From positions 992,001 to 1,056,000 of the forward strand of contig CBFIFP010000001.1 of assembly GCA_965661945.1 (NCBI GenBank): a stretch of DNA of 64,000 nt, given 5' to 3'. Shown here one piece after another: positions 1 through 9,811 of the stretch. How positions within the stretch are numbered: the first letter of the stretch is position 1; every line of letters starts with the position of its first letter. The notes under the pieces were generated by a model. It saw only the letters and a list, made by a program, of their open reading frames with translations. It did not search any database and was not told the origin of the DNA. A program made the translations under genes and the position numbers. This DNA is from JAJRPT01 sp965661945 (lineage in GTDB: Bacteria > Bacteroidota > Ignavibacteria > Kapaibacteriales > UBA2268).

Positions 1-1212
1 ACTAAGGACATTAATTGTTTTTACAAATTTATATACAAAGACAGAGTAATAAACTATCATCAAAGGTATTCCAAATCTTAATGCTATTAAAATATAGCCA
101 TTATGAACATTTGAAGTATGCCAAGTATCTGAAGTTAATTTACTGTAATACATTATTTTATGAGCGAAACCATTGCCTAATAATGGATATCTGAATATAT
201 CTTTAAAAGCAACACCATATTCTTGAAATCTAACCAGAAACGATTGGTCTTCGGTAAAATTCGCAATTGATGTTAATCTTTTTTCGAATACACTTAAAAA
301 TAGCTCTGCCTTATCCCCCAATAGTGAGTAACCAATTACTATTGAAATTACTATTATACTAATAAAAGATATAAAAATTACTTTTCTTTGTTTTTGAGGA
401 AGATAAAACACTGCATAAACTAAAGATACAAATAATCCAAACCAAAATATCCTCGATAATGAGCTTATAAAAACAGTTAAAATTGGTACTAAAAATAGTA
501 GTAGAACTAACTTGTTTTTTAATTTTTGGGCATATATTGTTGCAGTAATTAAAATTACAATTGATACTCCATAAATACTTTGATTTAGTCTAAGTATACT
601 TGAGACTTCCCAAGCTTGTTTTATATTTTGCAATCTTTGAGATGTTTCGTAAAGCATCAAAAATGAAAGTACAAAAATTGCGAAAAGTAAGAAAATCAAT
701 AATTTTTTTAAATCTTTTTGTGTTCTAAAATGTTCTTTTATTGGAAAATATAGAAGAGGAATAGTAAATCTCGCAACTGTTCTCAGCCATATTTCTAAGT
801 CATTTTCATTTAAATATCCAACAAAGAAATTTAAAATTAAACAGATATAAAAAAATAAAAAAAGCCAGTCAGATATATCTTCTACTATTTTTCTTCTTGC
901 AAATATGAAATTATGAAAAAGCCAAATAAATAAACCACCAACCCAGAGAACAGCTGAAATTGCATCGGATACATCAAATTCATTATCATTTGAAAATAAG
1001 TATAGAGGGGAGGTAGCAATTATACTTAATATCCAATATTGTGGATTATTAATAATAAAATATGTATAAATTATACCAAATGAAATTCCAAAAAATACTA
1101 ATTCATTTCCTGCTAAAATCGAAATAAAAAAAAACAATGAGGATAGTACTAATGTTGATATTAGTACAAAAATTGGTTTATCTTTATAATTTAATAATGA
1201 TAAATTATCCAT
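1..1212 (-). CDS. O-antigen ligase/polymerase-like membrane protein, 3' end off window
   Basis: An open frame of 404 codons begins at an ATG at 1212-1210 and runs off the left edge without a stop. The product is a multi-pass membrane protein with many hydrophobic segments. Near the visible end it has LGNGF (about residues 345-349), then a periplasmic stretch and VHNGY (about 369-373) before a further membrane segment. This G-x-G followed by H-N-x-x-x spacing is typical of the Wzy_C/O-antigen ligase (WaaL/PglL) superfamily, which joins or polymerises lipid-linked glycans on the periplasmic face. The next gene upstream on the same strand is a Wzz-like chain-length regulator, supporting a surface-polysaccharide role. 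Ligase and polymerase cannot be told apart here. Confidence 0.72.
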   Translation of the reverse strand, partial: MDNLSLLNYKDKPIFVLISTLVLSSLFFFISILAGNELVFFGISFGIIYTYFIINNPQYWILSIIATSPLYLFSNDNEFDVSDAISAVLWVGGLFIWLFHNFIFARRKIVEDISDWLFLFFYICLILNFFVGYLNENDLEIWLRTVARFTIPLLYFPIKEHFRTQKDLKKLLIFLLFAIFVLSFLMLYETSQRLQNIKQAWEVSSILRLNQSIYGVSIVILITATIYAQKLKNKLVLLLFLVPILTVFISSLSRIFWFGLFVSLVYAVFYLPQKQRKVIFISFISIIVISIVIGYSLLGDKAELFLSVFEKRLTSIANFTEDQSFLVRFQEYGVAFKDIFRYPLLGNGFAHKIMYYSKLTSDTWHTSNVHNGYILIALRFGIPLMIVYYSVFVYKFVKTINVLS

Positions 1213-1216
1213 TTAA

Positions 1217-2386
1217 TTATTGATAATTTTTTAATTGAGCATTTAATCTTGAAATTCTTGCAACTACTACAATTAAGAAAATAGATAAGATAAAGGAACC
1301 AGCTACTGCTCCTAAGACAATCAAACTTCTTTTAGGTCTGTCTTTCATATCTGCAGGAATAGCTTCATCAACTACAAATAGGTTATTGACTTGCTTGTTC
1401 AAATCTAATTTTGCTTTTTCTAAAGTTGGAATCAAAAAAGCTTTTACCTTCGAATATGTTTCAAACTCAACATATAATCTAGCAAATTCAAGCCCTATAT
1501 CAGTAGCATTATTCATTGAAAAATTACCAACTGCACCAGGATTATTTTCTGCTTGAGAAATTTTCTTGGATAATTCATTGATTGTATTTTCTTGCATTTT
1601 GGTTTGATAATCATCAGCTCCAAAATTAGTTTTACTGATGTTATACATTACTTCATAAATGTATTTTTTAGATTTTAATTCAGTTAACAAATCAGCATAT
1701 CCTTTAGCTTGGTCCTCGATGCTAAAGATTTTATATTTTGTTGAATATCTTGCTAATGTATCTGTGATTAATTTTAGATTCTCATTTAAATTCTCAACTC
1801 TATCTTCAAGATAATTGAGATTCATTTTATTTTCTTCTTTTTCTATTTTTGTAGCAAGGTCATTAGCAATTTTTGCATAATCATTTGCCATATCTGCAGC
1901 TCTCTGAGGGTCTGTGTCCCATATAGAAATTAAATAATTTCCATCTTTTAAAAAGTCTAAAGCAAGGTTAGAAGAAAAGGCTTTTCTTACTTTTGTTGGT
2001 AAAGAATCGGGTAAATCATAAACTTTAGCAAGGTTATATTTTTTGATTACTGAATCAATTACTGTTCTTGCTTCAAGAATCACCATGTAATCATACTGCA
2101 TACCACCGCCACCGCCAACTTTTCCTAATCCAAAGTCTTTTAAAGCACCTCCAAGATTTCCAAGCATTCCGCCTAAGGCATCACTACTAGTTTTGGGTGG
2201 AACTAAATTTACCGTTGATTTATATTGCACATCAACGTAGTATAAGGAATAAAGGGTAGAACCTATACCGGAGACCAACATTAATATTATTATTACCCAT
2301 TTATACTTTAATAATAATGCTAAGGTTTCTATAGATATATTTTCTTCTTTTAACTCGTTTGTATCTTGTGTTTTGTTATTTTCCAT
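1217..2386 (-). CDS. Wzz/GumC-like polysaccharide chain-length determinant
   Basis: A 389-residue inner-membrane protein with a transmembrane helix at about 30-50, a large periplasmic domain with a Gly-rich loop (about 72-96) and coiled-coil helices (about 190-290), and a second helix at about 355-375 preceded by the Wzz-type DRPKRS motif. This is the polysaccharide co-polymerase topology that sets O-antigen or exopolysaccharide chain length. It ends before the cytoplasmic tyrosine-kinase domain found in longer homologues. Its start lies inside the end of the upstream TldD-like gene (11 bp overlap), suggesting translational coupling. The O-antigen ligase-like gene follows 4 bp downstream. Confidence 0.82.
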   Translation of the reverse strand: MENNKTQDTNELKEENISIETLALLLKYKWVIIILMLVSGIGSTLYSLYYVDVQYKSTVNLVPPKTSSDALGGMLGNLGGALKDFGLGKVGGGGGMQYDYMVILEARTVIDSVIKKYNLAKVYDLPDSLPTKVRKAFSSNLALDFLKDGNYLISIWDTDPQRAADMANDYAKIANDLATKIEKEENKMNLNYLEDRVENLNENLKLITDTLARYSTKYKIFSIEDQAKGYADLLTELKSKKYIYEVMYNISKTNFGADDYQTKMQENTINELSKKISQAENNPGAVGNFSMNNATDIGLEFARLYVEFETYSKVKAFLIPTLEKAKLDLNKQVNNLFVVDEAIPADMKDRPKRSLIVLGAVAGSFILSIFLIVVVARISRLNAQLKNYQ

Positions 2387-4136
2387 TACTTTTACTTAAA
2401 GGATTAGGTAAAAAAGGTGGTTTATCATAGTTGCCTTCTGGTGCAACCAACTCGCCATCTTCAAATAGTAAATCAGGAGTTATTATAGAGCAATAAATGA
2501 ATCTTGACCCCCCTGTTACAAAAGGTGAGATAACCGCACTTGCTAAATAATTTGTTACTTTATTCTCATTTCCAGTTAATAATATATCTTTAAAACTACG
2601 TGCTGTAAATGCTTTGCCATCTAACCCTCTTATTAACTCCTCTTTGCCATCTGGATATACTTTGTATGCTTCTGTAATCATTAGGTTTCCTTGTTCAGAG
2701 GAGAATTTAAAAAGTCCTGGATTTTGTCTAAATAAAGATGTGTACATTATATTTCTATCCATAATATTTTTTATGATTATCCCATAAGGTAACTCTCGCA
2801 TTTGGCAAAGTTCCATTAATCTACTTTTTAAAGAATCATAAGAAACTGCTTTATCTTTTTGGACTTCATATAAGATATTTGAAAACATGGTTCCACCTTC
2901 TCTTTTATGACCATTTGATTTTTTAACTCTTTTTGTTGGTACTCTTGAAGAAAATAATTCTTTTAAAAATCCATCTTCTACAATTGTAAAATCTTTTGGT
3001 TTTAGTCCTTCGCTATCTATTTTAAAATTACCAACAAGTTCTTTATTATTATATTCTTTTTGATTTGGAATTGCTTTAAGAGAGATAAATTCTGGCAACA
3101 CTCTTCCACCAATTTTTGATTGAAATGCTCCGTAATCATTTCCTGTGCTGAAACCTCCTTCTGATAATGGTTCTCTTTGAGTAACTAAGTTTGGAGCAAA
3201 TTGAGAAGCAAAAACTTGAGCTGCAGCAATATCAGTAAATAAAACAGGACCCGAGTAATCATCAAATTCCGCAGTAATTTCAGTTTGTCTTTTTAGTAAT
3301 TCTGCTAATTTTGTTACTTCTTTTAAAATTACTTCTTTTTTTTCTAATTTATTTGGATTTTTAGACATAATTCTATAATAATTGCCTAAAGGCATTCCGT
3401 CTTCTGCTTGAGCAGTTGCTACTACTTCCAGGTTTGTATGATAATCATTACTATAAGTTTTCATGCCTTCCGAATTAAGATAATAATTTTCATTTACAGT
3501 AAATTCAACAATTGCCGAAGATGTTGCAATTTCAGAGTAATCTTTGAATATATCAGAGCAAGAATTAACTAAATTTTTAAAATAGGTAGTATCAAAATTA
3601 GGAATTTCATTTTTAAATATATTAGTTTCTGGTTGTACCTTAATAAAATCATAAGTAGTATCTCGTCTTATTTTATTCTGAAGCGCTGCAACTTTTTTAG
3701 AAAATATTTCGGCTTCTCTTTTATATGCAGCATCTGTTGCAAGCCAAAGCTCTCTTCTTAAACTATTATAATCAGGAGAAAGTGCAATTCTTCGATTTTT
3801 AAATCCTTCTTCATCGTCTGAAGAACCAAAAAAACCAAGTCCAATATCAAAAAAGTTAGTATTATCAAATTTATAGTCACCAACTCTTACTTGAACTGTG
3901 AGCTTTGCTACTCTATTTTTACTAATCTCTAAAATAGTACCAAGATTGGATTGAATTGTTAAAGGATTTGATATCTCTAAACTATACTCAACATAATATG
4001 GCTTTTCGAGTTTATCAAGTTTTAATTCACTCATGGAGCGGTCTATTTCATCTTTCATTGCATTGAAGATATCTTCATTTACTTTAGAGAAAAGAGGAAT
4101 TGAAAGTGCAAGAAATATTAAAATTAAATTTTTCAT
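2376..4136 (-). CDS. Exported TldD/PmbA-like protein lacking the metal motif
   Basis: A 586-residue paralogue of the neighbouring TldD-like protein. It has an N-terminal signal peptide (about 1-18) and the same architecture, including the VRVGDY block near residue 85 and YSGP near 295. Where the neighbour has HEIFGH, hand alignment puts A310-S311-Q-F-A-P315 here, so both histidines and the glutamate are lost. This mirrors E. coli, where TldD carries HExxxH and its partner TldE/PmbA does not. I infer that the two adjacent products form an active/inactive heteromer, but outside the cytoplasm. The gene lies 9 bp after its paralogue's stop. Substrate unknown. Confidence 0.75.
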   Translation of the reverse strand: MKNLILIFLALSIPLFSKVNEDIFNAMKDEIDRSMSELKLDKLEKPYYVEYSLEISNPLTIQSNLGTILEISKNRVAKLTVQVRVGDYKFDNTNFFDIGLGFFGSSDDEEGFKNRRIALSPDYNSLRRELWLATDAAYKREAEIFSKKVAALQNKIRRDTTYDFIKVQPETNIFKNEIPNFDTTYFKNLVNSCSDIFKDYSEIATSSAIVEFTVNENYYLNSEGMKTYSNDYHTNLEVVATAQAEDGMPLGNYYRIMSKNPNKLEKKEVILKEVTKLAELLKRQTEITAEFDDYSGPVLFTDIAAAQVFASQFAPNLVTQREPLSEGGFSTGNDYGAFQSKIGGRVLPEFISLKAIPNQKEYNNKELVGNFKIDSEGLKPKDFTIVEDGFLKELFSSRVPTKRVKKSNGHKREGGTMFSNILYEVQKDKAVSYDSLKSRLMELCQMRELPYGIIIKNIMDRNIMYTSLFRQNPGLFKFSSEQGNLMITEAYKVYPDGKEELIRGLDGKAFTARSFKDILLTGNENKVTNYLASAVISPFVTGGSRFIYCSIITPDLLFEDGELVAPEGNYDKPPFLPNPLSKSNGK

Positions 4137-4145
4137 TTTATACTC

Positions 4146-5807
4146 TTATTCGTTTGTTTTTATTACTGGCGCTTCTAATATTGGTAATTTTGATTGTGAT
4201 TTTTGTTTTTTCTGTACTTCAATTTTACTTACTAATAAACTTGGTGAACTTGCAGAAACTGGCACTCCACCAGATTCAGCACCACAAATACCATTAAAAA
4301 TACCAATTTCATCGGAAGCTGCTACTATATTTTCAAATGTAGTGAGCGGGGTTCCTATTAAGTCAACACCTCTTACAAGTTCATCAGGGCGACCATTAAC
4401 ATAAATTTTATATACAACTAGAGGTAAAACATTAAAAGCATTAGGAATTGTTCTAGAAGTAAAAGTAAAACCTCCTTGTACTTTTTCAAATAATAAACCA
4501 AATTCTCTCTCTTGTTCTTTAGCTAATTCTATTAGTTTATCTTTCATTTGATTTCTAGAAATTGTTTTTTTAGATTCTACAATCAGATTAGATTGCCTTG
4601 AAACCGGTTCATATCCTTCTTGTCTTCTTCCGTGTCCGTTAGAAAGTGGAAAATCTTCTATTGGTATGCGAGACATCAAAAAGCCCTTAAAGACTCCATT
4701 TTCAACAGCTACTACTTTTTGTGATTTAACACCTTCATCATCGTAAGGATAATTCCCTGATAAATCTCTACCATCTCTTTCTTTTCTTGTCGGGTCGAAT
4801 ACTACATTAATAAAATCAGGTAGAACTTCTTTTCCAACAGATTGCTTAAAAGTTTGTGAAGAATTAGGGTCTTTTTCTCTGTGTCCTTCAACTCTATGTC
4901 CAAAAATCTCGTGAAAGAATACACCAGCTGCCTCCCCAGATAAAATAGCCGGACCAGAATAAGTTCCCATCAATGGTGCGTTTCTTAATCCATCTATAGT
5001 TGAAATCATTTTTTCAACATCTTCCATTATAATATCATTTGAGGGTAGTTTATTTATATCATAAACGAAGTAATCTTTGTAAATAGGAAGTGACATTCCG
5101 TCTTCGGACTTTGTAGATATATTTACCATTAATCTTATATATGGTTCGCTCCAACGGAGTTTTGTTCCTTCTGTACTTATGAAATATTTATTTTTTAACT
5201 CTACTGTTATAAATGCAGTAGCGCTATAAATCCATTTATAATTTAAAAATTCTTTTGAAATATTATTTAATTTATTAATTAATTCATCTTTATTATACTT
5301 AGGAAACTCTTGAAGTTCTCTGATATCTACTACTGGGTTTTCTTTGCTAAAGTCATCGGACAAATCTTCTTCTTCAATTTTAACAGCTTTATTAGTTTGT
5401 ACTTTTTCAAATCTTTCAGTTGCTGCTTTATATGCTTTATCAGTGGCAAGCCATGCGGCTTGTTTAATTGATTCAGAGTTGAATTCTAAAGGAATTTGAG
5501 GAGAGAAATTACCACTTCCAAATTCAAAAGAACTACCTCTTATTATATGAGTATTATCAAGTGAATAATCACCAACCCTTAAAGATACATCTAATGTTTT
5601 AGAATGCACATTTTGGTCTGCAACAATTTTTCCATAGGAGGAGTAAATTTTAACTACATTAGTTTCAGTTAAAGAATACGAGATAAAATAAGGTGCTATT
5701 TCTTTTTTCTTTAAACCATTAAAATTATTTTTTAATTCTATTTCTAATTGGTCTAAAGTATTGTCAGCAAAAAGAGAATTCAACATCAAAACAAATAAAA
5801 CTATCAT
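4146..5807 (-). CDS. Exported TldD-like metalloprotease, HExxxH intact
   Basis: A 553-residue TldD/PmbA-family protein. Residues 1-14 look like a signal peptide, unlike cytoplasmic E. coli TldD. The zinc motif H299-E300-I-F-G-H304 is intact and followed by a typical GHREKD stretch and an SNGHGRR segment further on. The C-terminal GICGAESGG region resembles the family's closing sheet. TldD/TldE heterodimers degrade unfolded peptides and mature microcins and CcdA. Here the export signal and the co-transcribed inactive paralogue downstream suggest a periplasmic or outer-membrane-linked protease. Its start overlaps the gpmA stop by 4 bp (ATGA). Confidence 0.8.
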   Translation of the reverse strand: MIVLFVLMLNSLFADNTLDQLEIELKNNFNGLKKKEIAPYFISYSLTETNVVKIYSSYGKIVADQNVHSKTLDVSLRVGDYSLDNTHIIRGSSFEFGSGNFSPQIPLEFNSESIKQAAWLATDKAYKAATERFEKVQTNKAVKIEEEDLSDDFSKENPVVDIRELQEFPKYNKDELINKLNNISKEFLNYKWIYSATAFITVELKNKYFISTEGTKLRWSEPYIRLMVNISTKSEDGMSLPIYKDYFVYDINKLPSNDIIMEDVEKMISTIDGLRNAPLMGTYSGPAILSGEAAGVFFHEIFGHRVEGHREKDPNSSQTFKQSVGKEVLPDFINVVFDPTRKERDGRDLSGNYPYDDEGVKSQKVVAVENGVFKGFLMSRIPIEDFPLSNGHGRRQEGYEPVSRQSNLIVESKKTISRNQMKDKLIELAKEQEREFGLLFEKVQGGFTFTSRTIPNAFNVLPLVVYKIYVNGRPDELVRGVDLIGTPLTTFENIVAASDEIGIFNGICGAESGGVPVSASSPSLLVSKIEVQKKQKSQSKLPILEAPVIKTNE

Positions 5808-6418
5808 TCTTCTTCCAAATATTTAGTGTCTTTTATATATAAATTTATATCCAAGTCATATACATACGGAGTTCCAGTTGGAATGTTTAAACTTGGAATT
5901 TCCTCTTTCGAGATATTTTCCAAATACATAACTAATGCACGCAATGAATTACCATGAGCAACAACCAATACATTCTTTCCTTGCTTCAATAGTGGCTCTA
6001 TTTTCTCTTTGTAATATGGCAAAACTCTTTCTCTTGTATTAAGTAAGGACTCACCACCCGGTGGAGCGATATCATAAGAGCGTCGCCAGATATGAAGTTG
6101 TTCATGCCCATATTTTTCGCCAATTTCTTCTTTATTCTGCCCTTGCAAATCGCCGTAATGGCGCTCGTTCAAAGCTTCATCTCTTTCAAAAGGAATTTCT
6201 GGATTTCCCATTTCTTCTAAAATAATATCAGCAGTTCCGATAGCCCGTTTAAGTACAGAAGTAAAAAGATAATTTATCTTATATTCTTTTAGTAAGATTC
6301 CAGCAGTTCTTGCTTCATCTTCACCTTGCTTGGTTAAATCAACATCAACCCAGCCAGTAAATTTATTTTGTAAGTTCCATTCTGATTGTCCGTGTCTAAC
6401 TAAAATTAATTGTGGCAT
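5804..6418 (-). CDS. gpmA: 2,3-bisphosphoglycerate-dependent phosphoglycerate mutase
   Basis: A 204-residue cytoplasmic glycolytic enzyme interconverting 3- and 2-phosphoglycerate. The phosphohistidine motif R8-H9-G10, the ERHYGDLQG block (E85 catalytic acid) and the second histidine H155 in VAHGNSLRA are all visible. The family is usually about 205-250 residues, so this is a compact full-length member. It is the first gene of the gpmA-TldD-TldD-like-wzz-ligase run. No clear Shine-Dalgarno precedes the ATG. Confidence 0.93.
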   Translation of the reverse strand: MPQLILVRHGQSEWNLQNKFTGWVDVDLTKQGEDEARTAGILLKEYKINYLFTSVLKRAIGTADIILEEMGNPEIPFERDEALNERHYGDLQGQNKEEIGEKYGHEQLHIWRRSYDIAPPGGESLLNTRERVLPYYKEKIEPLLKQGKNVLVVAHGNSLRALVMYLENISKEEIPSLNIPTGTPYVYDLDINLYIKDTKYLEEE

Positions 6419-6568
6419 TTTATTTTTTTGTAAAAATTTATAAAACTATTAAAACTATGATACAAAATTAAGGAATTATTTATAATTATTAGTAGAATAT
6501 TGAATTTTTTAACCTACAATACTAATAAAGAATTTTATTATATAATTTCAGAAATAAATAAAATCTAT

Positions 6569-8014
6569 TTACCACTTAATGCAAACATTTTTTGCTTCTG
6601 TAAAAAACTTTAATGCTTCAAAACCACCTTCTCGTCCAACCCCTGAGTTTTTCATACCACCAAAAGGAGTTCGCAAATCTCTTACAAGCCAACAATTAAC
6701 CCATACTATACCTGACTGTAATTTAGATGCAACACGGTTGGCTCTGCTTACATTTTCAGTCCATAAAGTAGCAGCAAGACCATACTCTGTAGAGTTTGCC
6801 ATCATTAATACTTCTTCTTCTGTTTCAAATGGAGTTAAAGTAACTACTGGTCCAAAAATTTCTTCTTGTTGAATGCGGCAATTATAATCTAACCCTTCAA
6901 ATACTGTTGGCTCTATAAACCAGCCCTCTTCACATCTTCCTTCAATATGTACAGCATTTCCTCCAGCGAGTAAACTTCCTCCTTCAATTTTAGCGAGTTC
7001 TATATATTCTAATATTTTACCAAAGTGATCTTGTGAAACCACAGCACCTAAACTTGCTTCTGGGTCGAGTGGGTCACTAACTTTAAGTTGTTTTACTTTT
7101 TCAATAAATTTTTCTTTAAATTCATTATAAATGCTTTTTTCAATAAAAATTCTGGAACCACAAAGGCAAATCTGTCCTTGATTGGCAAAACTTGAAAGTA
7201 ATGATACTTTTACGGCTTTGTCTAAATCTGCATCTGCAAAAATAATATTAGGATTTTTACCCCCTAATTCAAGAGATAATTTTTTGAACATAGGTCCAGC
7301 AATAGAAGAAATTATTTTACCCGTAGAAGTACCACCAGTGAAACTAATAGCTTTTATTCCTGGATGTCTTGTTATTGCGTCTCCTACTTTTTGACCATAA
7401 CCATGAACAATATTTAAAACACCTTTTGGAAATCCTGCTTCAATGGCAAGTTCAGAAAGTAAATATGCTGTATATGGTGTAACCTCAGATGGTTTTGCAA
7501 TCACTGTATTTCCTGCTGCCAGAGCAGGAGCTATTTTCCAAGTAAATAAATAAAGCGGTAAGTTCCAAGGAGATATACATCCGACAACTCCAATTGGTTG
7601 CCTTAAAGTATAGTTTATTGTATCTTCTCCTGGCATATTATGAGATTCAGATGAAAACTGAGTAATTGCATTTGCAAAAAATTTAAAATTTTGTGCAGCT
7701 CTTGGTATATCAACTCTTTGAGCAAGTTTTAATGGTTTTCCGTTATCTTTACTTTCTGCATCAGATAATTTTGAATGGTTTTGCTCTATTAATCTTACTA
7801 ACTTCATAATTATTTCAAATCTTTCATCTAAAGTAGTATTAGACCATTCTGGAAATGCACTTTCTGCTGCATTATAAGCAAGTTCTATATCTGCATTATC
7901 TGAATCAGGAACTTGAGAAAAAACAAGTCCGGTTGCAGGTTCAAAGTTGTCAAAATAGCTTTTTCCGACAGGTTCTACTAATTCACCGTTAATATAATTT
8001 TTTAAAGTAATCAT
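6569..8014 (-). CDS. Aldehyde dehydrogenase (semialdehyde dehydrogenase type)
   Basis: A 481-residue NAD(P)-dependent aldehyde dehydrogenase of normal family length. The nucleotide-site N151 (SPWNLP), general base E249 (LELGGKNP) and catalytic C283 (GQIC) are present. The C-terminal FGGMKNSGVGREGG block and overall sequence resemble 2-hydroxymuconic/2-aminomuconic semialdehyde dehydrogenases (ALDH8 group). The adjacent SDR gene on the same strand also accompanies such enzymes in Bacteroidota kynurenine clusters, but no other gene of that pathway is present, so the substrate is only a guess. Confidence 0.85.
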   Translation of the reverse strand: MITLKNYINGELVEPVGKSYFDNFEPATGLVFSQVPDSDNADIELAYNAAESAFPEWSNTTLDERFEIIMKLVRLIEQNHSKLSDAESKDNGKPLKLAQRVDIPRAAQNFKFFANAITQFSSESHNMPGEDTINYTLRQPIGVVGCISPWNLPLYLFTWKIAPALAAGNTVIAKPSEVTPYTAYLLSELAIEAGFPKGVLNIVHGYGQKVGDAITRHPGIKAISFTGGTSTGKIISSIAGPMFKKLSLELGGKNPNIIFADADLDKAVKVSLLSSFANQGQICLCGSRIFIEKSIYNEFKEKFIEKVKQLKVSDPLDPEASLGAVVSQDHFGKILEYIELAKIEGGSLLAGGNAVHIEGRCEEGWFIEPTVFEGLDYNCRIQQEEIFGPVVTLTPFETEEEVLMMANSTEYGLAATLWTENVSRANRVASKLQSGIVWVNCWLVRDLRTPFGGMKNSGVGREGGFEALKFFTEAKNVCIKW

Positions 8015-8081
8015 TTTATTTTTTATTTGTGATATTGAAGTTGAGTGATAGTTTTATAATGTTTTTTAATTATAAATTAAT

Positions 8082-8873
8082 TTATAATGATTGCGTTCTT
8101 CCGCCATCAACTGGTAAATTTATTCCTGTAATGTAAGATGCTGCTGGAGAAGCTAAAAATGCTACAGCATTAGCTACCTCATCAGCAGTACCAAATCTAT
8201 TCATAGGAATATCAGAATACATTGTTTCGATTACATCTTCTTGAGATTTGCCGGACGAACTTGCTTTTTTATTTATAATTGAATCTAATCTTCCAGTTTC
8301 AGTAAAACCAGGCAAAACATTATTAACTGTAATATTATATTGACCTAACTCTCCTGCAAGAGTTTTAGCCCAATTTGCAACGGCACCTCGAATAGTGTTT
8401 GAAACACCTAATCCTAAAATTGGTGCTTTTACTGATGTAGAGATAATATTTATAATTCTTCCAAATTGATTGCGTTTCATTGCAGGAAATATTTTCTGAA
8501 CTATTGAGTGATTATTTAGCAAATGAGCTTCAAAAGCTTTAACAAACTCTAAAGTATTAGAAAATATTAGAGCACCACCTGGAGGACCTCCAGTATTATT
8601 AATTAGAATTTGTATTTCAGGAGTAATTTTTAGTTGTTCATCTAAAGCATTAAGCACTTCAAGATTATAACTGAAATCAGCAGTCAAGTAAAAATGCTCT
8701 TGGCTTCCAGTACGAGGAAGTTCCTCTTTTAATTGCTTTAATTTTTCTTCATCTCTAGCAAAAAGAACAACATTCGCTCCCATTTCGGCTAATTTAAATG
8801 CACAAGCTTTTCCAATTCCTTGGGTTGAACCACAAACAAGAGCTGTTTTCTTTTTTAAATTTAAATTCATCAT
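8082..8873 (-). CDS. SDR-family protein with altered active site
   Basis: A 263-residue Rossmann-fold short-chain dehydrogenase homologue. The dinucleotide motif G15-STQGIG and the NNTGGPPGG segment (about 92-100) are clear. After S145 the usual Y-x-x-x-K is missing. The aligned residues read S158-N-T-I-R162. This resembles the FabG-like subgroup described as not matching the SDR catalytic tetrad, so reductase activity should not be assumed. It sits 67 bp upstream of the aldehyde dehydrogenase and is probably co-transcribed. A divergent promoter region separates it from pyrF. Confidence 0.8.
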   Translation of the reverse strand: MMNLNLKKKTALVCGSTQGIGKACAFKLAEMGANVVLFARDEEKLKQLKEELPRTGSQEHFYLTADFSYNLEVLNALDEQLKITPEIQILINNTGGPPGGALIFSNTLEFVKAFEAHLLNNHSIVQKIFPAMKRNQFGRIINIISTSVKAPILGLGVSNTIRGAVANWAKTLAGELGQYNITVNNVLPGFTETGRLDSIINKKASSSGKSQEDVIETMYSDIPMNRFGTADEVANAVAFLASPAASYITGINLPVDGGRTQSL

Positions 8874-8986
8874 ATTTTTATTTGCATTAATTTATAAATC
8901 AAAAATATTGAAAAAAAATTTAAAAACAAAAAATCGAAATAAATTAGTTAATTTTGTGATATAATATTAACAAAAGTTAAAAGAAA

Positions 8987-9811
8987 TTGAGTAAATCAAG
9001 TTACCATAAATTAAAAGAAATAATCAGCACAAAAGGAAATCTACTTTGTGTGGGATTGGATTCTGATACATCTAAAATTCCTGATAAATATGGATATTCA
9101 CCTGAAAATATTTTAAAATTTAATAAGCATATAATAGAATTAACCTCTGATTATGCCTCGGCTTATAAAATTAATTTTGCTTTTTATGAAAAATATGGTT
9201 GGAGAGGATTTAAAATATTGGAAGAAACCCTTAATTTAATTCCAGAAGATATTTTTACTATAGCTGATGCAAAAAGAGGCGATATTGGAAATACCGGCAG
9301 GCAGTACGCTTCTAGTATTTATGATTATTTTGGCTTTGACTCTGTTACGGTCGCACCTTATATGGGTGAAGATTCAGTGAAACCATTTTTAGAATATGAC
9401 GGTAAATTTACTTTTCTTCTTGGTCTTACTTCAAATTCTGGTTCTAATGATTTCCAAAATCTAAATATTCAAACCACTAATAGACAAAATTTATCTGGAA
9501 CTGATAATAAATTATTTGAAAAAGTGTTAGAAATATCATCTACTTGGGCTGATTATAAAAATTTAGGATATGTTACCGGTGCAACAAAACCCGAACAATT
9601 AAGTAAACTTAGAACAGATTACCCAGATAGAGTGTTCCTAATTCCAGGAGTTGGCTCTCAAGGAGGAAGTCCTGAGGAAGTTATGAATGCTAATGGTGGA
9701 AAAATAAGTTTGGTTAATATCTCAAGAGGTATTATTTTTGCAGGTGAGGAAGAACAAATTATACAAGAATGTAAAAAATATAGCGAGTTATTAAAAATTG
9801 ATATTAAATGA
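8987..9811 (+). CDS. pyrF: Orotidine 5'-phosphate decarboxylase (type 2)
   Basis: A 274-residue enzyme catalysing the last step of UMP synthesis (OMP to UMP). The type-2 signature D94-A-K96-R-G-D-I, the N-terminal CVGLDSD strand and the phosphate-binding GVGSQGG loop are present. The reading frame begins with TTG at 8987. No in-frame ATG lies near, and the first conserved residues follow soon after. pyrC for an earlier step lies about 3.6 kb away on the other strand. The gene overlaps the DUF2851 gene by 14 bp. Confidence 0.92.
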   Translation: MSKSSYHKLKEIISTKGNLLCVGLDSDTSKIPDKYGYSPENILKFNKHIIELTSDYASAYKINFAFYEKYGWRGFKILEETLNLIPEDIFTIADAKRGDIGNTGRQYASSIYDYFGFDSVTVAPYMGEDSVKPFLEYDGKFTFLLGLTSNSGSNDFQNLNIQTTNRQNLSGTDNKLFEKVLEISSTWADYKNLGYVTGATKPEQLSKLRTDYPDRVFLIPGVGSQGGSPEEVMNANGGKISLVNISRGIIFAGEEEQIIQECKKYSELLKIDIK

